Shown: positions 1 through 11,400 of the stretch, one piece after another
Layout: each line of letters begins with the position of its first letter
Numbering within the stretch: position 1 is the first letter of the stretch
Source: Archivesica marissinica
Lineage: Eukaryota; Mollusca; Bivalvia; Venerida; Vesicomyidae
NCBI GenBank assembly: GCA_014843695.1
Contig: CM026386.1
Coordinates: 12,088,491 to 12,152,490 of the forward strand
Direction of reading: 5' to 3'
DNA length: 64,000 nucleotides
Position numbers and translations under genes: made by a program
Notes under the pieces: generated by a model
What the model was told of the DNA's origin: nothing
The model's database searches: none
Seen by the model: the letters and a program-made list of their open reading frames with translations, nothing else

Positions 1-251
1 AATATATATTCTCAACTACATGCACAATGTACTTTCTACAATAGTGTTCAGTCTCCGCAACTGTGAGCTAACACTCAAACTTATTTTCATTGGACGAAAT
101 GACTTTATATATATTTGAGACACACCTAAGTTTCACATTGGATGCAAAAATGACATACAGTGTCATTGCAGGACATCATTTCTGAACATTAATTTTGTGA
201 CATCCTCTACTACATGAACAACAATCTACAAGACACACTTTCCACAAAGGT

Positions 252-858
252 AATCGTAATCAGTAATTGTGATTATATGTAATCGATTACAGTGTTGGGA
301 TAATCAGTAATTGTGATTATATGTAATCAATTATAGTGTTGGGATAATCAGTAATTGTGATTATATGTAATCAATTATAGTGTTGGGATAATCAGTAATT
401 GTGATTATATGTAATCAATTATAGTGTTGGGATAATCAGTAATTGTGATATATGTAATCAATTATAGTGTTGGGATAATCAGTAATTGTGATTATATGTA
501 ATCAATTATATGTAATCATTAAGTGTTGGGATAATCAGTAATTGTGATTATATGTAATCAATTATAGTGTTGGGATAATCAGTAATTGTGATTATATGTA
601 ATCAATTATAGTGTTGGGATAATCAGTAATTGTGATTATATGTAATCAATTATAGTGTTGGGATAATCAGTAATTGTGATTATATGTAATCAATTACAGT
701 GTTGGGATAATCAGTAATTGTGATTATATGTAATCAATTATAGTGTTGGGATAATCAGTAATTGTGATTATGTAATCAATTATAGTGTTGGGATAATCAG
801 TAATTGTGATTATATGTAATCAATTACAGTGTTGGGGTAATCAGTAATCGTGATTAGA
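252..858. repeat. 44-bp minisatellite, about 13 units
   Basis: Seen directly: a unit of 44 bp is repeated about 13 times, each unit with the phrase AGTGTTGGGATAATCAG followed by AATTGTGATTATATGTAATC. Units are nearly identical, with one short unit near 440-470 and one partly duplicated unit near 500-520. Each unit contains CAGTGTTGGG or TAGTGTTGGG. CAGTGTTGGG is a common terminal sequence of hAT-type DNA transposons in animals, so the array may have grown from a transposon end; that origin is inference. No coding potential seen. Confidence 0.9.
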
Positions 859-877
859 CGAGCTACCTACCTTCAAC

Positions 878-1025
878 AACAACAACAACAACAACAACAA
901 CAAGGGAATATGATCACTATTGTGATACACAGCAATGCACACAATCAGCTACCTACCTTCAACAACAACAAGGGAATATGATCGCTATTGTGATACACAG
1001 CAATGCACACAATCAGCTACCTACC
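878..1025. repeat. (CAA)n microsatellite inside a twice-repeated unit
   Basis: A block running from CAGCTACCTACC through a CAA run to AGCAATGCACACAAT occurs twice. The first copy has about ten CAA triplets (near 877-902) and the second about four. The two copies otherwise differ at one base. Confidence 0.8.
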
Positions 1026-1275
1026 TGTCTATACGGTGACTCTCCCCAGTGAACAAGAGGCCAGTTAGTTTTGAACACATTATTACAGCAGCATCCAGAC
1101 ATGATGAGGGTGAGTTCTACATAGTGTTTACACTCTCACAACCTCTCAAGGTTCATTTACATCATGAATATTGTTATTGAGCAATGCACATTGTAGAAGT
1201 TCCATCTCCTTCATCCCATTACAATGACAAATCATCATCGGATTGTTAGATCACAGCCGGGCACACATTTCACTT

Positions 1276-1424
1276 TCTTAGAGCATCACAGATACACTTA
1301 CAGTAGAGAAAGTTAACAGTGAAAAATACAGCCTGGCACAAATTTCACTTTCTTAAAACATCACAGATTACACTTACAGTAGAAAAAGTTTACAGTGACA
1401 AATGGTATATCAAAATACTCGGGT
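1276..1424. repeat. Two tandem copies of a roughly 72-bp unit
   Basis: The sequence around CATTTCACTTTCTTAGAGCA recurs about 72 bp later as AATTTCACTTTCTTAAAACA, with the same following text up to the AGTTTACAGTGA motif. It directly precedes the 37-bp array. Confidence 0.65.
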
Positions 1425-1803
1425 ACAGATCACTGTAAACGGTATATCAAACGCTCAGGTACAGATCACTGTAAAATGGTATATCAAACGCTCAGGTACA
1501 GATCACTGTAAAATGGTATATCAAATGCTCAGGTACAGATCACTGTAAAATGGTATATCAAATGCTCAGGTACAGATCACTGTACAATGGTATATCAAAC
1601 GCTCAGGTACAGATCACTGTAAAATGGTATATCAAACACTCGGGGTAAAATGGTATATCAAACATTCAGATAAAGATCACTGTAAAATGGTATATCAAAT
1701 ACTGAGGTATAGATCACTGTAAAATGGTATATCAAATACTGAGGTACAGATCACTGTAAAATGGTATATCAAATACTGAGGTACAGATCACTGTAAAATG
1801 GTA
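1400..1803. repeat. 37-bp minisatellite, about 11 units
   Basis: Unit of 37 bp containing AAATGGTATATCAAA and GGTACAGATCACTGT, with variants ACGCTCAG, ATGCTCAG and ATACTGAG between them. One unit near 1640-1660 is shortened. The array ends where a SINE-B 3' part begins. Confidence 0.9.
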
Positions 1804-1955
1804 CGATGGTCGCCAGATCGGACAGGTTGGTTTTCTCCGGGGACTACGGATTCCTCCCACATGAATGACCACATATACACTTGCATCCGAGCCAACGAGA
1901 GTGATTAATATAAGTTGTTAAAACTTGCTTCGCAATCGTTGTAAAATAAACATAA
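1804..1955 (+). mobile_element. SINE-B copy, 5' truncated
   Basis: Matches the body and 3' tail of the SINE-B family (full copy at 24,249-24,490): GGTCGCCAGATCGGACAGG, then a CTCCCACATGAATGACC block, then AGTGATTAATATAAGTTGTT, ending in TTGTAAAATAAACATAAAG. The tRNA-like head is absent. It lies directly between two minisatellites. Confidence 0.8.
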
Positions 1956-1974
1956 AGTATAGATAGATAAAAAA

Positions 1975-4750
1975 AACATACATAACAAGAACACAGAGCC
2001 TTGAGTACAGTGAACATACATAACAAGAACACAGATCCCTGTGTACAGTGTACATACATAACAAGAACACAGATCCCTGTGTACAGTGTACATACATAAC
2101 AAGAACACAGAGCCTTGAGTACAGTGAACATACATAACAAGAGCACAGATCCCTGTGTACAGTGAACATACATAACAAGAACACAGAGCCTTGAGTACAG
2201 TGAACATACATAACAAGAACACAGAGCCTTGAGTACAGTGAACATACATAACAAGAACACAGATCCCTGTGTACAGTGTACATACATAACAAGAACACAG
2301 ATCCCTGTGTACAGTGTACATACATACATAACAAGAACACAGAGCCTTGAGTACAGTGAACATACATAACAAGAGCACAGATCCCTGTGTACAGTGAACA
2401 TACATAACAAGAGCACAGATCCCTGTGTACAGTGAACATGCATAACAAGAACACAGATCCCTGTGTACAGTGTACATACATAACAAGAACACAGATCCCT
2501 GTGTACAGTGTACATACATAACAAGAACACAGAGCCTTGAGTACAGTGAACATACATAACAAGAACACAGAGCCTTGAGTACAGTGAACATACATAACAA
2601 GAACACAGATCCCTGTGTACAGTGTACATACATAACAAGAACACAGATCCCTGTGTACAGTGTACATACATAACAAGAACACAGAGCCTTGAGTACAGTG
2701 TACATACATAACAAGAACACAGATCCTTGAGTACAGTGTACATACATAACAAGAACACAGATCCCTGTGTACAGTGTACATACATAACAAGAACACAGAT
2801 CCTTGAGTACAGTGAACATACATAACAAGAACACAGATCCCTGTGTACAGTGTACATACATAACAAGAACACAGAGCCTTGAGTACAGTGAACATACATA
2901 ACAAGAACACAGAGCCTTGAGTACAGTGAACATACATAACAAGAACACAGATCCCTGTGTACAGTGTACATACATACATAACAAGAACACAGATCCCTGT
3001 GTACAGTGTACATACATAACAAGAGCACAGATCCTTGAGTACAGTGTACATACATAACAAGAACACAGATCCCTGTGTACAGTGTACATACATAACAAGA
3101 ACACAGATCCCTGTGTACAGTGAACATACATAACAAGAGCACAGATCCCTGTGTACAGTGTACATACATAACAAGAACACAGATCCTTGAGTACAGTGAA
3201 CATACATAACAAGAACACAGAGCCTTGAGTACAGTGTACATACATAACAAGAACACAGAGCCTTGAGTACAGTGTACATACATAACAAGAACACAGAGCC
3301 TTGAGTACAGTGAACATACATAACAAGAGCACAGATCCCTGTGTACAGTGAACATACATAACAAGAACACAGATTCTTGAGTACAGTGAACATACATAGC
3401 AAGAACACAGATTCTTGAGTACAGTGAACATACATAACAAGAACACAGATCCCTGTGTACAGTGTACATACATAACAAGAACACAGATCCCTGTGTACAG
3501 TGTACATACATAACAAGAGCACAGATCCCTGTGTACAGTGTACATACATAACAAGAACACAGATCCCTGAGTACAGTGAACATACATAACAAGAGCACAG
3601 ATCCCTGTGTACAGTGAACATACATAACAAGAGCACAGATCCCTGTGTACAGTGTACATACATAACAAGAACACAGATCCCTGTGTACAGTGTACATACA
3701 TAACAAGAGCACAGATCCCTGTGTACAGTGTACATACATAACAAGAACACAGATCCCTGTGTACAGTGTACATACATAACAAGAACACAGATCCCTGTGT
3801 ACAGTGAACATACATAACAAGAGCACAGATCCCTGTGTACAGTGAACATACATAACAAGAACACAGATCCTTGAGTACAGTGTACATACATAACAAGAGC
3901 ACAGATCCCTGTGTACAGTGTACATACATAACAAGAACACAGATCCCTGTGTACAGTGAACATACATAACAAGAGCACAGATCCCTGTGTACAGTGTACA
4001 TACATACATAACAAGAACACAGAGCCTTGAGTACAGTGAACATACATAACAAGAACACAGATCCCTGTGTACAGTGTACATACATACATAACAAGAACAC
4101 AGAGCCTTGAGTACAGTGAACATACATAACAAGAACACAGATCCCTGTGTACAGTGTACATACATACATAACAAGAACACAGAGCCTTGAGTACAGTGAA
4201 CATACATAACAAGAACACAGATCCCTGTGTACAGTGTACATACATACATAACAAGAACACAGAGCCTTGAGTACAGTGAACATACATAACAAGAACACAG
4301 ATCCCTGTGTACAGTGTACATACATACATAACAAGAACACAGAGCCTTGAGTACAGTGAACATACATAACAAGAACACAGATCCCTGTGTACAGTGTACA
4401 TACATACATAACAAGAACACAGAGCCTTGAGTACAGTGAACATACATAACAAGAACACAGATCCCTGTGTACAGTGTACATACATAACAAGAACACAGAG
4501 CCTTGAGTACAGTGTACATACATAACAAGAACACAGAGCCTTGAGTACAGTGTACATACATAACAAGAACACAGAGCCTTGAGTACAGTGTACATACATA
4601 ACAAGAACACAGAGCCTTGAGTACAGTGTACATACATAACAAGAACACAGATCCTTGAGTACAGTGAACATACCTAACAAGAACACAGAGCCTTGAGTAC
4701 AGTGAACATACATAACAAGAACACAGAGCCTTGAGTACAGTGAACATACA
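1975..4750. repeat. 38-bp minisatellite, about 73 units
   Basis: Unit ACATACATAACAAGAACACA plus either GATCCCTGTGTACAGTGT or GAGCCTTGAGTACAGTGA. The period is 38 bp (for example 2052 to 2090). On the minus strand the unit has no stop codon in any frame, so three overlapping open frames of over 900 codons exist. Because 38 is not a multiple of 3, each frame cycles through the same Cys- and Leu-rich peptide every three units. These frames have no start context, no domain and no flanking coding signal, so I call the region a non-coding minisatellite. The right end is interrupted by a CAGGG MITE, and about 1.5 further units lie beyond it at 5068-5133. Confidence 0.92.
4001..4480. repeat. 80-bp higher-order repeat within the 38-bp array, six copies
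   Basis: From about 4001 one GAGCCTTGAG unit and one GATCCCTGTG unit, plus an extra CATA, form an 80-bp period. AGAGCCTTGA starts at 4021, 4101, 4181, 4261, 4341 and 4421. The copies look identical, pointing to recent unequal exchange or an assembly effect. Confidence 0.85.
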
Positions 4751-5067
4751 CAGGGTTCATTCTAGGTCAGAATTTTTGGGAGAAGTGAGAAAGCCTGTGA
4801 TCGCATCCTTAAATGGTGTTCTTTAATATACTTCTGCAAAATAGGGTTAAAATGCACATTACAACCATTAAGTACAACATTTGAATAGAAGGAGTGCTTT
4901 ATAATGGGCCAGTGTATCTTACTAGACAACATTTTGTTTGAAAATTGTAAAAACCAAAAATATATACCCGGTATATTTTTTTTTAGGGAGAAGTGGGCCC
5001 CCAGAGGGCGAAGTCAGGGTCCCTAGGGCGACACTTTCACGCAAGTCGCCCTCTAGAATGATCCCTG
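4751..5067 (+). mobile_element. CAGGG-terminal MITE, copy 1, inserted in the 38-bp array
   Basis: Starts CAGGGTTCATTCTAG and ends CTAGAATGATCCCTG, which are reverse complements with one mismatch: terminal inverted repeats of about 15 bp. The body has AAATGGTGTTCTTTAATATA and AGGGCGAAGTCAGGGTCCCT. Minisatellite sequence lies on both sides, so the element interrupted the array. Flanking ATACA is present on both sides. No transposase is encoded, so it is a non-autonomous DNA element. The superfamily is not settled; other copies show 6-bp target duplications. Confidence 0.8.
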
Positions 5068-5133
5068 ATACATAACAAGAACACAGAGCCTTAAGTACAG
5101 TAAACATACATAACAAGAACACAGAGCCTTGAG
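5068..5133. repeat. Remnant of the 38-bp minisatellite beyond the MITE
   Basis: Contains ACATAACAAGAACACAGAGC twice, the same monomer as 1975-4750, and ends at AGCCTTGAGTATATATTGC. It shows that the CAGGG MITE landed inside the array. Confidence 0.85.
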
Positions 5134-5367
5134 TATATATTGCAATGATTGGGTCCAAGCCATGGACTTATGCCGCCTCACCCACAATAAAACTAATATA
5201 TGTATTTGTTTCAATTTTGAATTATTTTGTACATTCGGGGTCCAAGACATTATTAAAGATTACGAAAAACCTTGGAAATCATCGCCAAAACTTCTGAAAA
5301 TATGCGATGAAAAAACACAACTCATAATATTATACCAAATCTGGGTGCTATAAATAGGAACAATACG
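5134..5367. other. Unassigned interspersed DNA
   Basis: No gene, RNA or repeat recognised. A short open frame exists but shows no domain, start context or splice signals. Confidence 0.4.
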
Positions 5368-5614
5368 AGTTCTAGGTCAGAATATTTGGAGAAGTGAGAA
5401 AGCATGTGAATGTGTCTTTAAATGGTGTTATTCAATATAATTCAACAAAATAGGGTTAAAATAAACAACTAAATAGAACATATGAATAGAAGCAGTGCTT
5501 TATAATACTGGGCAAAAGTTTTATATTTTTATATTTTAGGAAGTAGGGCCGGGCCCACAGGAGTGAAGTCAGGGTCCACTATTTCTCCCGTGTCATCCTC
5601 TAGAATGAGCCCTG
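5368..5614 (+). mobile_element. CAGGG MITE, copy 2, damaged left end
   Basis: Body matches copy 1 (TTCTAGGTCAGAATATTTGG, then AAATAGGGTTAAAATAA). The right end CTAGAATGAGCCCTG is present and the first bases of the left end have decayed. Confidence 0.75.
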
Positions 5615-5901
5615 AAGTACAACATCAAAGTATTTGTGGTTGATTTTACAGTATCCAAACCTTTGTGTACAATGATATGATATGAATTGTTGATGATTTA
5701 ATGGCTTAGTAATATACAGTATGCAATATTCCAGGACAATTGATTATTTCTAAAAACAAAGATCTGGGAGAAAAACTAACTTCATAATAAAAGCAGTGAG
5801 AAATATTGGCTAATCCATGACCCAGAATATATGCAATTATTGGATGCAAATGCAGTTTGCAGACAGATTTACAGACTTGCAAGTAAATTGCATCACAGTA
5901 C

Positions 5902-6126
5902 CAGGGTTCATTCTAGGTCAGAATTTTTGGGAGAATGTGCGTGATCGCTTCCTTAAATGGTGTTCTTTAATATACTTCAGCAAAATAGGGTTAAAATGCA
6001 GTACAGCCATTAAATACAACATTTGAATAGAAGTGTTTTATAAAAATTTTTTGGGAGAAGTGGGGCCCCCAGAGGGCGAAGTCAGGGTCCCTAGGGCGAC
6101 TATTTCGCCCACTAGAATGATCCCTG
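5902..6126 (+). mobile_element. CAGGG MITE, copy 3, with 6-bp target duplication
   Basis: Intact ends CAGGGTTCATTCTAG and CTAGAATGATCCCTG, flanked on both sides by CAGTAC (5896-5901 and 6127-6132). Internally deleted relative to copy 1. Confidence 0.85.
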
Positions 6127-6207
6127 CAGTACTAGTAACTTGATATTGTAATGTCCAGGTATATATTCCAGTAAGCAAGTCTTTCTAAGCTTTTAGTAGA
6201 GTTTTTT

Positions 6208-6497
6208 TCTAGAGCGGAATGGCAGGGCGTGCCACTGCCCTGTTGCCCAATATCCCAGTCTGGCTTCTTGCCTTTAAAAAAAAATATATATATAAGGTGC
6301 TAAAATAATCAGACGGGCTGATACATATAACTTAGAACTTGTCCGCCCTTTTCACCAGTATGCACTGCCTTACTGTCTCTTTGATCAATCACCGTAAATT
6401 AGCAACATTTTCTAGCGGCTATTTTGTAACCCCCAAAATGCACCCTGCCCCTTTTTCTGACCCACCTTGCCATTTTCCCCACTCTAGAATAAATCCT
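6208..6497. mobile_element. Diverged dispersed repeat, related to 19,107-19,375
   Basis: Starts near TTTTTTTCTAGAG and ends near CCCACTCTAGAATAAATCC. It shares an internal block (CGCCC, TTTTCACC, ATGCACTGCC, TTTGATCA, CTAG) with 19,107-19,375. The ends TCTAGAG and CTCTAGA are inverted. Probably an old non-autonomous element; no coding part. Confidence 0.5.
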
Positions 6498-6935
6498 ATG
6501 TTAGTGTATTTTATAAATTAATTCAGTCTCAACATAATGCTTACTTAAGATTCTGCGATTTTGCCCAAACAAATATTCCGATAACATTGGTGTATTGCAA
6601 CAATGTTGCCATGTCAACGCAATGACATCTTAATTTATAATATTAAAGGAAGAATTATCATAAGATTGTTCAGCATTTGTCTGTATATGCAACAACGGAA
6701 ATTACTGTATTTGAATCGGCAATAAAATATTGTTTAGCAAGTTATGTCAAACATGACATCTACAAGCACAAGCATTTTTGAAGTTTTGTGACGTCACTAA
6801 GTCCTACTCACCATTGTTGCACTTTTTACATATTTTCATGTAATAATATTTTGTATTTGCATTAATTATAGTCGAACAAAACATGGTTTGTCGTTCTGAG
6901 CGCCGGAATTAACTGATTAGGCCTATGTTATGTTA
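6498..6935. other. Unassigned intergenic DNA
   Basis: AT-rich sequence with no recognisable gene, tRNA fold or known repeat from this window. Confidence 0.4.
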
Positions 6936-7192
6936 TATTTCGGGTTTTACGCCTGCATCAGCACCATTTTGGGCTATATCGCCGGCGGGCAGTTTACCTA
7001 ACAACACCTTTCCTGGGCAGGCTCCAACGGTTAACCAGTACTTGGGTGCACCAACCTCCGTAAGAAACTGCCAACTTTTTCATATAAATGAGACACGGTC
7101 TGAGCGGGGCTCGAACCCGTGACCATCAGTGATGATAGGTTACAGTGGTATACAAGTCAGCGACCGTAACCACTCGACCACGGAGGCGGACC
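6936..7192 (-). mobile_element. SINE-D copy, full length
   Basis: On the minus strand: a tRNA-like head with A box TGGTCGAGTGGTTACGG and B box GGTTCGAGCCC resembling a Ser/Leu class tRNA, then the body with AGTTTCTTACGGAGGTTGG and CCTGCCCAGGAAAGGTGTTG, then a 3' part with the ATATAGCCCAAAATGG motif. Near-identical family members are at 31,565-31,825 and 62,909-63,172. Confidence 0.85.
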
Positions 7193-7228
7193 CAATTAGG
7201 CCTATGTATGTACGGCTTGCATGGTTAA

Positions 7229-7469
7229 TTAACCCTTTCAACACCACAGACCTCTAAATAGGCTTACAAAAAGTGTAGATCCAGATGAGCCGGCTCGTGA
7301 CGAGCCGTCTCATCAGGATCTGCACTTTTTGCCAGTGATATGACTATTTTTAGACATAATTACCAATTTTGATAAATGAACTTGTCCAAATGTGATTTTC
7401 TGATTCATTTATTGGTTTATGAATATCATGGACCAGTCCATGTGAGTTACTTGGTGTTGAATGGGTTAA
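7229..7469 (+). mobile_element. TTAA MITE family T1, copy 1
   Basis: Begins TTAACCCTTTCAACACC and ends GGTGTTGAATGGGTTAA. The centre holds a hairpin core around GATGAGCCGGCTCGTGACG. No coding capacity. TTAA at both ends fits the piggyBac/Kolobok type of insertion; the nested copy at 19,838 shows directly that TTAA is the duplicated target. Confidence 0.85.
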
Positions 7470-7474
7470 GTATG

Positions 7475-7874
7475 ATATAAGCCTCAAACCGATCCAATAT
7501 GTAAAATCTTCAGGTACTGTATTCGGCGCGTACTGTTACGTGTCTCACATAGTCCAATATTTTACATATGTGTGTGCCTTACGTTTATTTACCGGTTACC
7601 CATATGAGCGACGCCGCCTGAAGAGATTAGTCATTTTAGATTTTTGGAGGATAGTGCAATGATACAGACAGACTCATTCCAGAGTCTCCTCTGGTTCTTT
7701 TACGTGCACCGACACGAGACCTCAGTTTAACGTCCCATCTGAAAGACTGTTAATTTTATTAGGGTCAGACGGGGGATCGAACCTGCGATCCCTGGATTAC
7801 CAGTCCAGCGTGTTACCACTGAACTACAGATCCGTCTGTAATATTTTACATATCGGATCGTTTTCGGCTTATAT
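7475..7874. mobile_element. Palindromic MITE family P, copy 1, split by SINE-A
   Basis: Left end ATATAAGCCTCAAACCGATC and right end GGATCGTTTTCGGCTTATAT are inverted copies. The middle is occupied by a SINE-A at 7570-7839. A shorter uninterrupted copy lies at 49,743-49,850. Confidence 0.7.
7570..7839 (-). mobile_element. SINE-A copy nested in MITE P
   Basis: Minus-strand SINE-A: a tRNA-Thr-like head (B box GGTTCGATCCCCC; anticodon-loop position reads GGT in CTGGTAA), body with ACAGTCTTTCAGATGGGACG, 3' tail GCGACGATAAATAAACG. A perfect 14-bp duplication AATATTTTACATAT flanks it (7556-7569 and 7840-7853), showing retrotransposition into the MITE. Confidence 0.9.
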
Positions 7875-8044
7875 CCTATACGTAATTGTATGGTATGTGA
7901 GCGTGACTGCATGTACATTGGTTATTGGATACAAGGAAGAAATCAAACAATGTTAACAACTAAATGTGTTAAGTAGAACATCAATATTCTTCCTTATTAC
8001 CATTATATACAATGTAGATGACTAAATAGTAATTGTGAATTAAT

Positions 8045-8288
8045 CAGGGCTCATACTAGAGGGCGACTTGGGCGAAATAGTCACCATAGGGACCCTAATT
8101 TCCACCGTCTGAATGCCCAATTCTCCCTAAAAATAAATTTAATAAAAAATAGTTTTTACAATTTTCATACAAAATTTTGTCTAGTAAGATACACTGGCCC
8201 ATTATAAAGTCCTTCTATTCAAATGTTGTATTTAATGGTCATACTGTGTATTTTAACTCTATTTTGTTGATATTTATTAAGTAACACA
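8045..8288 (-). mobile_element. CAGGG MITE, copy 4, truncated at the giant foldback element
   Basis: Starts CAGGGCTCATACTAGAGGGC and continues as the reverse complement of copy 1 through the ACACTGGCCCATTATAAAG block. The other terminus is missing; the sequence runs directly into the TTAA at 8291 that begins the giant inverted repeat. Confidence 0.7.
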
Positions 8289-8477
8289 ATTTAACTCTTT
8301 CCTTCTTAGAGATATTTGTTAATATACTATTATATCGCCATAGAAACGATAGCCATTTAGCTATCATGCAGTGGATAAGTAGTCGCTATATCTATCCCAC
8401 CTCCATAGATATTACTGGGACTACATGAGATTCTGGCCTTTATTATGAGCATTGGTTTGCTTGGCTACTACATTGAT

Positions 8478-11400
8478 AATGTATGTCGTATTGGTAATGG
8501 CGTCAAGAGGTGCTTCTATGAGGGAAAGGGTCAATGTATGGCGTATTGGTAATGGCATCAAGAGGTGCTTCCATGAGGGAAAGGGTTAATGTATGTCATA
8601 TTGGTAATGGCATCAAGGTGCTTCTATGAGGGATAGGGTTAATGTATGTCGTATTGTTATGGCGTCAAGAGGTGCTTCCATGAGGGAAAGGGTTAATGTA
8701 TGTCATATTGGTAATGGCATCAAGAGGTGCTTCTATGAGGGAAAGGATTAATGTCTGTCGTATTGGTAATGGCATCAAGAGGTGCTTCCATGAGGGAAAG
8801 GGTCAATTTATGTTGTATTGGTAATGGCGTCAAGAGGTGCTTCCATGATGGAAATGGTTAATGTATGCCATATTGGTAATGGCATCAGGAGGTACTTCCA
8901 TGAGGGAAAGGGTTAATGTATGTTGTATTGGTAATGGCGTCAAAAGGAGCTTCCATGAGGGAAAGGGTTAATGTATGTCGTAATGGTAATGGCGTCAAGA
9001 GGTGCTTCCATGAGGGAAAGGATTAATGTCTGTCGTATTGGTAATGGCGTCAAGAGGTGCTTCCATGAGGGAAAGGGTTAATGTATGTCGTAATGGTAAT
9101 GGCGTCAAGAGGTGCTTCCATGAGGGAAAGGGTTAATGTATGTCATATTGGTAATGGCGTCAAGAGGTGCTTCCATGAGGGAAAGGGTTAATGTATGTCA
9201 TATTGGTAATGGCATCAAGAGGTGCTTCCATGAGGGAAGGGTTAATGTTATGTAATGGTCAAAGGGCTTCCATGAGGGAAAGGGTTAATGTATGTGTATT
9301 GTAATGGCTCAAGAGGTGCTTCTGATTAATGTTGTGTATTGGTAATGGCGTCAAGAGGTGCTTCCATGAGGGAAAGGGTAATGTATGTGTGGTTTGGGGG
9401 TTTGTTGGGTTGGTCCATGAGGGAAAGGGTTAATGTATGTCGTATTGGTAATGGCGTCAAGAGGTGCTTCCATGAGGGAAAGGGTTAATGTATGTCGTAT
9501 TGGTAATGGCGTCAAGAGGTGCTTCCATGAGGGAAAGGGTTAATGTATGTCGTATTGGTAATGGCGTCAAGAGGTGCTTCCATGAGGGAAAGGGTTAATG
9601 TATGTCGTATTGGTAATGGCGTCAAGAGGTGCTTCCATGAGGGAAAGGGTTAATGTATGTCATATTGGTAATGGCGTCAAGAGGTGCTTCCATGAGGGAA
9701 AGGGTTAATGTATGTCGTATTGGTAATGGCATCAAGAGGTGCTTCCATGAGGGAAAGGGTTAATGTATGTCGTATTGGTAATGGCGTCAAGAGGTGCTTC
9801 CATGAGGGAAAGGGTTAATGTATGTCGTATTGGTAATGGCGTCAAGAGGTGCTTCCATGAGGGAAAGGGTTAATGTATGTCGTATTGGTAATGGCGTCAA
9901 GAGGTGCTTCTATGAGGGAAAGGTAATGTGCATTTAGTTGGTGCTTCCATGAGGGAAAGGGTAATGTATGTCGTATTGGTAATGGCGTCAAGAGGTGCTT
10001 CCATGAGGGAAAGGGTTAATGTATGTCGTATTGGTAATGGCGTCAAGAGGTGCTTCTGAGGGAAAGGGTTAATGTATGTCGTATTGGTAATGGCGTCAAG
10101 AGGTGCTTCCATGAGGGAAAGGGTTAATGTATGTCGTATTGGTAATGGCGTCAAGAGGTGCTTCCATGAGGGAAAGGGTTAATGTATGTCGTATTGGTAA
10201 TGGCATCAAGAGGTGCTTCCATGAGGGAAAGGATTAATGTATGTCGTATTGGTAATGGCGTCAAGAGGTGCTTCCATGAGGGAAAGGTTAATGTATGTCG
10301 TATTGGTAATGGCGTCAAGAGGTGCTTCAATGAGGGAAAGGGTTAATGTATGTCATATTGGTAATGGCATCAAGAGGTGCTTCCATGAGGGAAAGGGTTA
10401 ATGTATGTTATTGGTAATGGCGTCAAAGGTGCTTCCATGAGGGAAAGGATTAATGTATGTCGTATTGGTAATGGCGTCAAGAGGTGCTTCCATGAGGGAA
10501 AGGGTTAATGTATGTCGTATTGGTAATGGCGTCAAGAGGTGCTTCCATGAGGGAAAGGGTTAATGTATGTCATATTGGTAATGGCATCAAGAGGTGCTTC
10601 TATGAGGGAAAGGATTAATGTCTGTCGTATTGGTAATGGCATCAAGAGGTGCTTCCATGAGGGAAAGGGTCAATTTATGTTGTATTGGTAATGGCGTCAA
10701 GAGGTGCTTCCATGATGGAAATGGTTAATGTATGCCATATTGGTAATGGCATCAGGAGGTACTTCCATGAGGGAAAGGGTTAATGTATGTTGTATTGGTA
10801 ATGGCGTCAAAAGGAGCTTCCATGAGGGAAAGGGTTAATGTATGTCGTAATGGTAATGGCGTCAAGAGGTGCTTCCATGAGGGAAAGGATTAATGTCTGT
10901 CGTATTGGTAATGGCGTCAAGAGGTGCTTCCATGAGGGAAAGGGTTAATGTATGTCGTAATGGTAATGGCGTCAAGAGGTGCTTCCATGAGGGAAAGGGT
11001 TAATGTATGTCATATTGGTAATGGCGTCAAGAGGTGCTTCCATGAGGGAAAGGGTTAATGTATGTCATATTGGTAATGGCATCAAGAGGTGCTTCCATGA
11101 GGGAAAGGATTAATGTATGTCCTATTGGTAATGGCATCAAGAGGTGCTTCTATGAGGGAAAGGGTTAATGTATGTCGTATTGGTAATGGCGTCAAGAGGT
11201 GCTTCCATGAGGGAAAGGGTTAATGTATGTCATATTGGTAATGGCATCAAGAGGTGCTTCTATGAGGGAAAGGATTAATGTCTGTCGTATTGGTAATGGC
11301 ATCAAGAGGTGCTTCCATGAGGGAAAGGGTCAATTTATGTTGTATTGGTAATGGCGTCAAGAGGTGCTTCCATGATGGAAATGGTTAATGTATGCCATAT

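Noticed and set aside
1844..4747. Three overlapping minus-strand open frames of 967, 931 and 910 codons
   Set aside because: They are the same 38-bp minisatellite read in three frames; no domain, no promoter or splice context, and peptide changes follow the DNA repeat rather than any protein logic.
5817..6026. 69-codon frame in the CAGGG MITE copy 3
   Set aside because: It mostly overlaps the non-coding element and is not shared as a frame by other copies.
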